From positions 1 to 64,000 of the forward strand of contig NZ_RQHV01000052.1 of the NCBI RefSeq assembly GCF_004771005.1: a DNA stretch of 64,000 nt, in the 5' to 3' direction. Source of the DNA: Leptospira ilyithenensis. Its GTDB lineage: Bacteria > Spirochaetota > Leptospiria > Leptospirales > Leptospiraceae. Each line of letters opens with the position of its first letter. The stretch's first letter is position 1. A program made the position numbers and the translations under genes. The notes beneath the pieces are model-generated. The model saw only the letters and a program-made list of their open reading frames with translations. It had not been told where the DNA came from and ran no database searches. Below are positions 61,744 through 64,000 of the stretch, in pieces.

Positions 61744-63393
61744 ATGATAGATGAAAATTCTCAAATTTTAGAAGCATTTCGAATCTATCAGCTCCCTCCG
61801 AATTCCCCCATTCCAGAATTGGAGGAGATACTTGTTTTTTTTGCAAATTCGATAAAGGAAGAGATAGCATTTATTAGTTGGCTTGGTATAGAAGAGGTTC
61901 ATTTCGACAATAGCGTCGGCTTGAAAAACGGATCTCTTTCCTCCTTAACACCTTATGTTTTGCAGGTAAAAAAGGGAGGGGAAACATTGATAGTTGTTCC
62001 GGAAGTTTGTTCCGATTTATCAAGTGCAACAAACTCCTACTATATCGGATATCCTATCATTACGAAACTGGGAATACCAATTGGTGTACTCTCCGTTCTC
62101 TCCGGTTCCGCAGTGGAAGAAACCGCCAGGACCAAAGAAATGTTCCAATTTTTTGCCCAAAGGATAATGACTATACTCGAGCTGAGAGCAAAGTCCAAAA
62201 TTCTTCTGCAGAAAGACTATCAGATATTAAATCAATATGTAGAGATGGATGATTTGTACAATAACTCTCCTTGCGGTTATCTGACGGTAAATCACCAAGG
62301 ACTAATTTTAAAATCGAATGTGACTTTTTTGGACTGGTTGAAGTATTCCAAAAGGGAGATGGTCGGAAAAATAACATTTCAGGATGTATTAAGTGAAGAG
62401 AACAAAATCATTTTTGAAAAATTTCTCAAAGACCTAATTGAAGGAAATAATCTAAACGATCAGGAATTGGATATCTTAAAAAGGAGTGGAGACCGGATCA
62501 CCTGTCTTGTCTCCGGTAGAAAGATTTTTCTTCCTACGGAAAATCAAACTATATTCCGGCTGAGTGTGTTTGACATTACCGAAAAATCAAAAATCCAACA
62601 TGCTTTGGAGTTGGAATCGGATAAGGTAAAATCAAAAAATAAAACCCTTAGCAATCAACTTGCTATGGCTGCAAAAGTACAGAAGAAGTTATTGCCTTCT
62701 TCCAATCCTAACGAATCAATTGCATTCGCCTATAAACCGTTAGATGAAGTTGGAGGAGATTTTTGTGATTTCATCAAATTTCCAAATTCAAATCAGTTTG
62801 GCATATTTATTAGTGATGTTGCAGGGCACGGGGTTCCATCCGCTTTTATTACCGCGATTATGAAAAGTACGATCCAACAAGCTAGTCCTGAGTTGAAGGA
62901 AAACCCTGCCCAGTTTCTGGAATTTGTAAATGATTCCATTATGGACTATATAGACAATCGTTTTGTAACAGCGATGTATTCCTTGTTTGATCTGGAAAAC
63001 CGAACGGTCAGATATTCTTCCGCAGGTCATCCGATGCCTTTTAAGATTTATAAAAATACGATAGAACTTTTCCCTTTGAAAAAGGGAAGTTTTCCTTTGG
63101 GAGTGCAAAGCAGTGCCGTAAGAAAATCCAAAGGCAAAGGATACGTAAGTTTTGATGCCAAGTTTGAAAAAGGAACCAGGATTTTATTTTATACCGACGG
63201 ATTGACCGAAGCGAAAAGCGGAAGGCATGTAAATCAGGAAGTTTATTTTGAAGCGGTCTTACCCGAAATTCTGGAAGAAAATTCCAAATTCAAATTGGAA
63301 GTTTTTTTGAATGCGATACTTTCCGAACTTGCTCGATTTATCGGCAAAAAAGATCCGGAAGATGATGTCTGTTTGGTGGCAATCGATTTATAA
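61744..63393 (+). CDS. SpoIIE-type phosphatase with sensor domains
   Basis: A 549-aa soluble signalling phosphatase. A GAF-like region (about 1-150) and a PAS-like region (about 170-295: SPCGYLTVNHQGLILKSNV) precede the PP2C/SpoIIE catalytic domain (about 310-549). In that domain, VGGDFCDF, ISDVAGHGVPSAF, FYTDGLTEAK and DDVCLVAIDL carry the metal-binding Asp residues. It dephosphorylates serine or threonine, typically of anti-anti-sigma factors. Its stop is 15 nt before the start of the next gene, a membrane sensor, so the two are probably co-transcribed. Confidence 0.9.
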   Translation: MIDENSQILEAFRIYQLPPNSPIPELEEILVFFANSIKEEIAFISWLGIEEVHFDNSVGLKNGSLSSLTPYVLQVKKGGETLIVVPEVCSDLSSATNSYYIGYPIITKLGIPIGVLSVLSGSAVEETARTKEMFQFFAQRIMTILELRAKSKILLQKDYQILNQYVEMDDLYNNSPCGYLTVNHQGLILKSNVTFLDWLKYSKREMVGKITFQDVLSEENKIIFEKFLKDLIEGNNLNDQELDILKRSGDRITCLVSGRKIFLPTENQTIFRLSVFDITEKSKIQHALELESDKVKSKNKTLSNQLAMAAKVQKKLLPSSNPNESIAFAYKPLDEVGGDFCDFIKFPNSNQFGIFISDVAGHGVPSAFITAIMKSTIQQASPELKENPAQFLEFVNDSIMDYIDNRFVTAMYSLFDLENRTVRYSSAGHPMPFKIYKNTIELFPLKKGSFPLGVQSSAVRKSKGKGYVSFDAKFEKGTRILFYTDGLTEAKSGRHVNQEVYFEAVLPEILEENSKFKLEVFLNAILSELARFIGKKDPEDDVCLVAIDL

Positions 63394-63408
63394 AAGGAAA
63401 GATACCTT

Positions 63409-64000
63409 GTGAAACTCAAATCCATGTTTTCCATTTTGTTCGGTTTCAATATCTTTTTACTGAGTTTATTGATTTTATGCACTTTTCTGCTCTTTGACAC
63501 TCAATCCAAATTGGCAAAGAGCCAGGAGATTCGATATAAGTCGTATAAAGTCGCAGATGAGTTGAGACAAACCTCGGATGACCTCACCCGTTTTGCCCGC
63601 ACGTATGTGATTACCGGAAATAAAATGTATGAAGATTTTTTCTGGGAAATTCTTGCGATTCGCAACGGAGAAAAACCCCGACCGGAAAATTATGAAAGAA
63701 TCTATTGGGATCTTGTTTTGGATTCTCAGGTTCGTCCCAGGCCATACTCGGAAAATAAACCGCTTCGTTTTATGATGATGGACTTGGGTTTTACGGACGA
63801 TGAATTTCAAAAATTAAAACAAGCGCAGCAAAATTCGGATAGCCTCGTTTCTACCGAGAACATTGCGATGAACGCAATGAAAGGATTATATGATGACGGG
63901 AAAGGAAATTTCGTCATCAGAAAATCACCTAACCAAAAGATGGCGATTTCTTTGATGCATGATGGCAAATATCATAGCGATAAGAAAGAAATCATGAAAC
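63409..64000 (+). CDS. Membrane sensor protein, N-terminal part (cut by window end)
   Basis: The frame is open from GTG 63409 (AAGGAAAG site upstream) to the window end, 197 codons. A membrane anchor (about 12-30) is followed by a four-helix-like sensor region: ADELRQTSDDLTRFARTYVI and RNGEKPRPENYERIYWDLVL. This region is usual at the front of chemoreceptors, histidine kinases or cyclases in bacteria. The output domain is beyond the window. Confidence 0.8.
   Translation, partial: MKLKSMFSILFGFNIFLLSLLILCTFLLFDTQSKLAKSQEIRYKSYKVADELRQTSDDLTRFARTYVITGNKMYEDFFWEILAIRNGEKPRPENYERIYWDLVLDSQVRPRPYSENKPLRFMMMDLGFTDDEFQKLKQAQQNSDSLVSTENIAMNAMKGLYDDGKGNFVIRKSPNQKMAISLMHDGKYHSDKKEIMK

Noticed and set aside
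1..64000. tRNA or rRNA genes
   Set aside because: I looked for T-arm (gttcgaatc-like) and rRNA signatures and recognised none; a covariance search would be needed to be sure.

Overview
The window looks like chromosome of a Leptospira-type spirochaete. I infer this from the AT-rich base composition, the many lipoproteins with 'CDP...' N-termini and NHL, ZU5 or propeller bodies, AraC regulators fused to multi-membrane-span domains, SpoIIE/PP2C phosphatases fused to membrane or sensor domains, and an LpxH-like lipid A enzyme. Nothing seen here fixes the species.

Layout. 1-9.6 kb is a type I restriction-modification island in the unusual order hsdR, fic, hsdS, prrC-like anticodon nuclease, hsdM. 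A nonsense-broken ImmA/IrrE protease gene follows it. Copies of an inverted-repeat intergenic element lie at 280-376 and 9712-9808, on either side of the island. 9.8-17.2 kb is accessory: an ArsR/SRPBCC operon with a clear operator, a transglutaminase/N-formylglutamate amidohydrolase pair, a frameshifted VOC gene, an ArsR-controlled BASS transporter and an AraC regulator. 17.3-25.5 kb has a long-chain acyl-CoA synthetase, a SpoIIE-type phosphatase, a 7TM-AraC regulator and a MATE pump.

26.0-33.4 kb is a complete type V-A CRISPR locus: cas12a, cas4, cas1, cas2, leader, and an array of 13 repeats and 12 spacers. The Cas12a is very large (1562 aa). It keeps every landmark catalytic residue but has extra sequence before RuvC-I and near the C-terminus. 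The last repeat is cut short and abuts what looks like the 3' end of a group II intron. 33.9-37.9 kb has a small nucleotidyltransferase pair, a TetR-controlled FAD oxidoreductase and a glutaminase. A collapsed second copy of this block, with large internal deletions, survives at 11215-11518.

38-64 kb is mostly ordinary Leptospira-like chromosome: patatin, CoA-binding protein, tag glycosylase, a GH5 lipoprotein beside an SDR, Ohr, LpxH-like hydrolase, several lipoproteins, two large GT-C-like membrane proteins, AraC-TM regulator, FKBP isomerase, PilZ protein, SpoIIE phosphatase with PAS/GAF-like region, and the start of a membrane sensor cut by the window end.

Together the left and middle of the window form a defence-rich region. 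It combines DNA restriction, a tRNA-cleaving back-up nuclease tied to that restriction enzyme, a Fic enzyme, adaptive immunity by Cas12a and a possible toxin/antitoxin-like nucleotidyltransferase pair. It is punctuated by intergenic repeats, pseudogenes and deletion scars that show repeated rearrangement.
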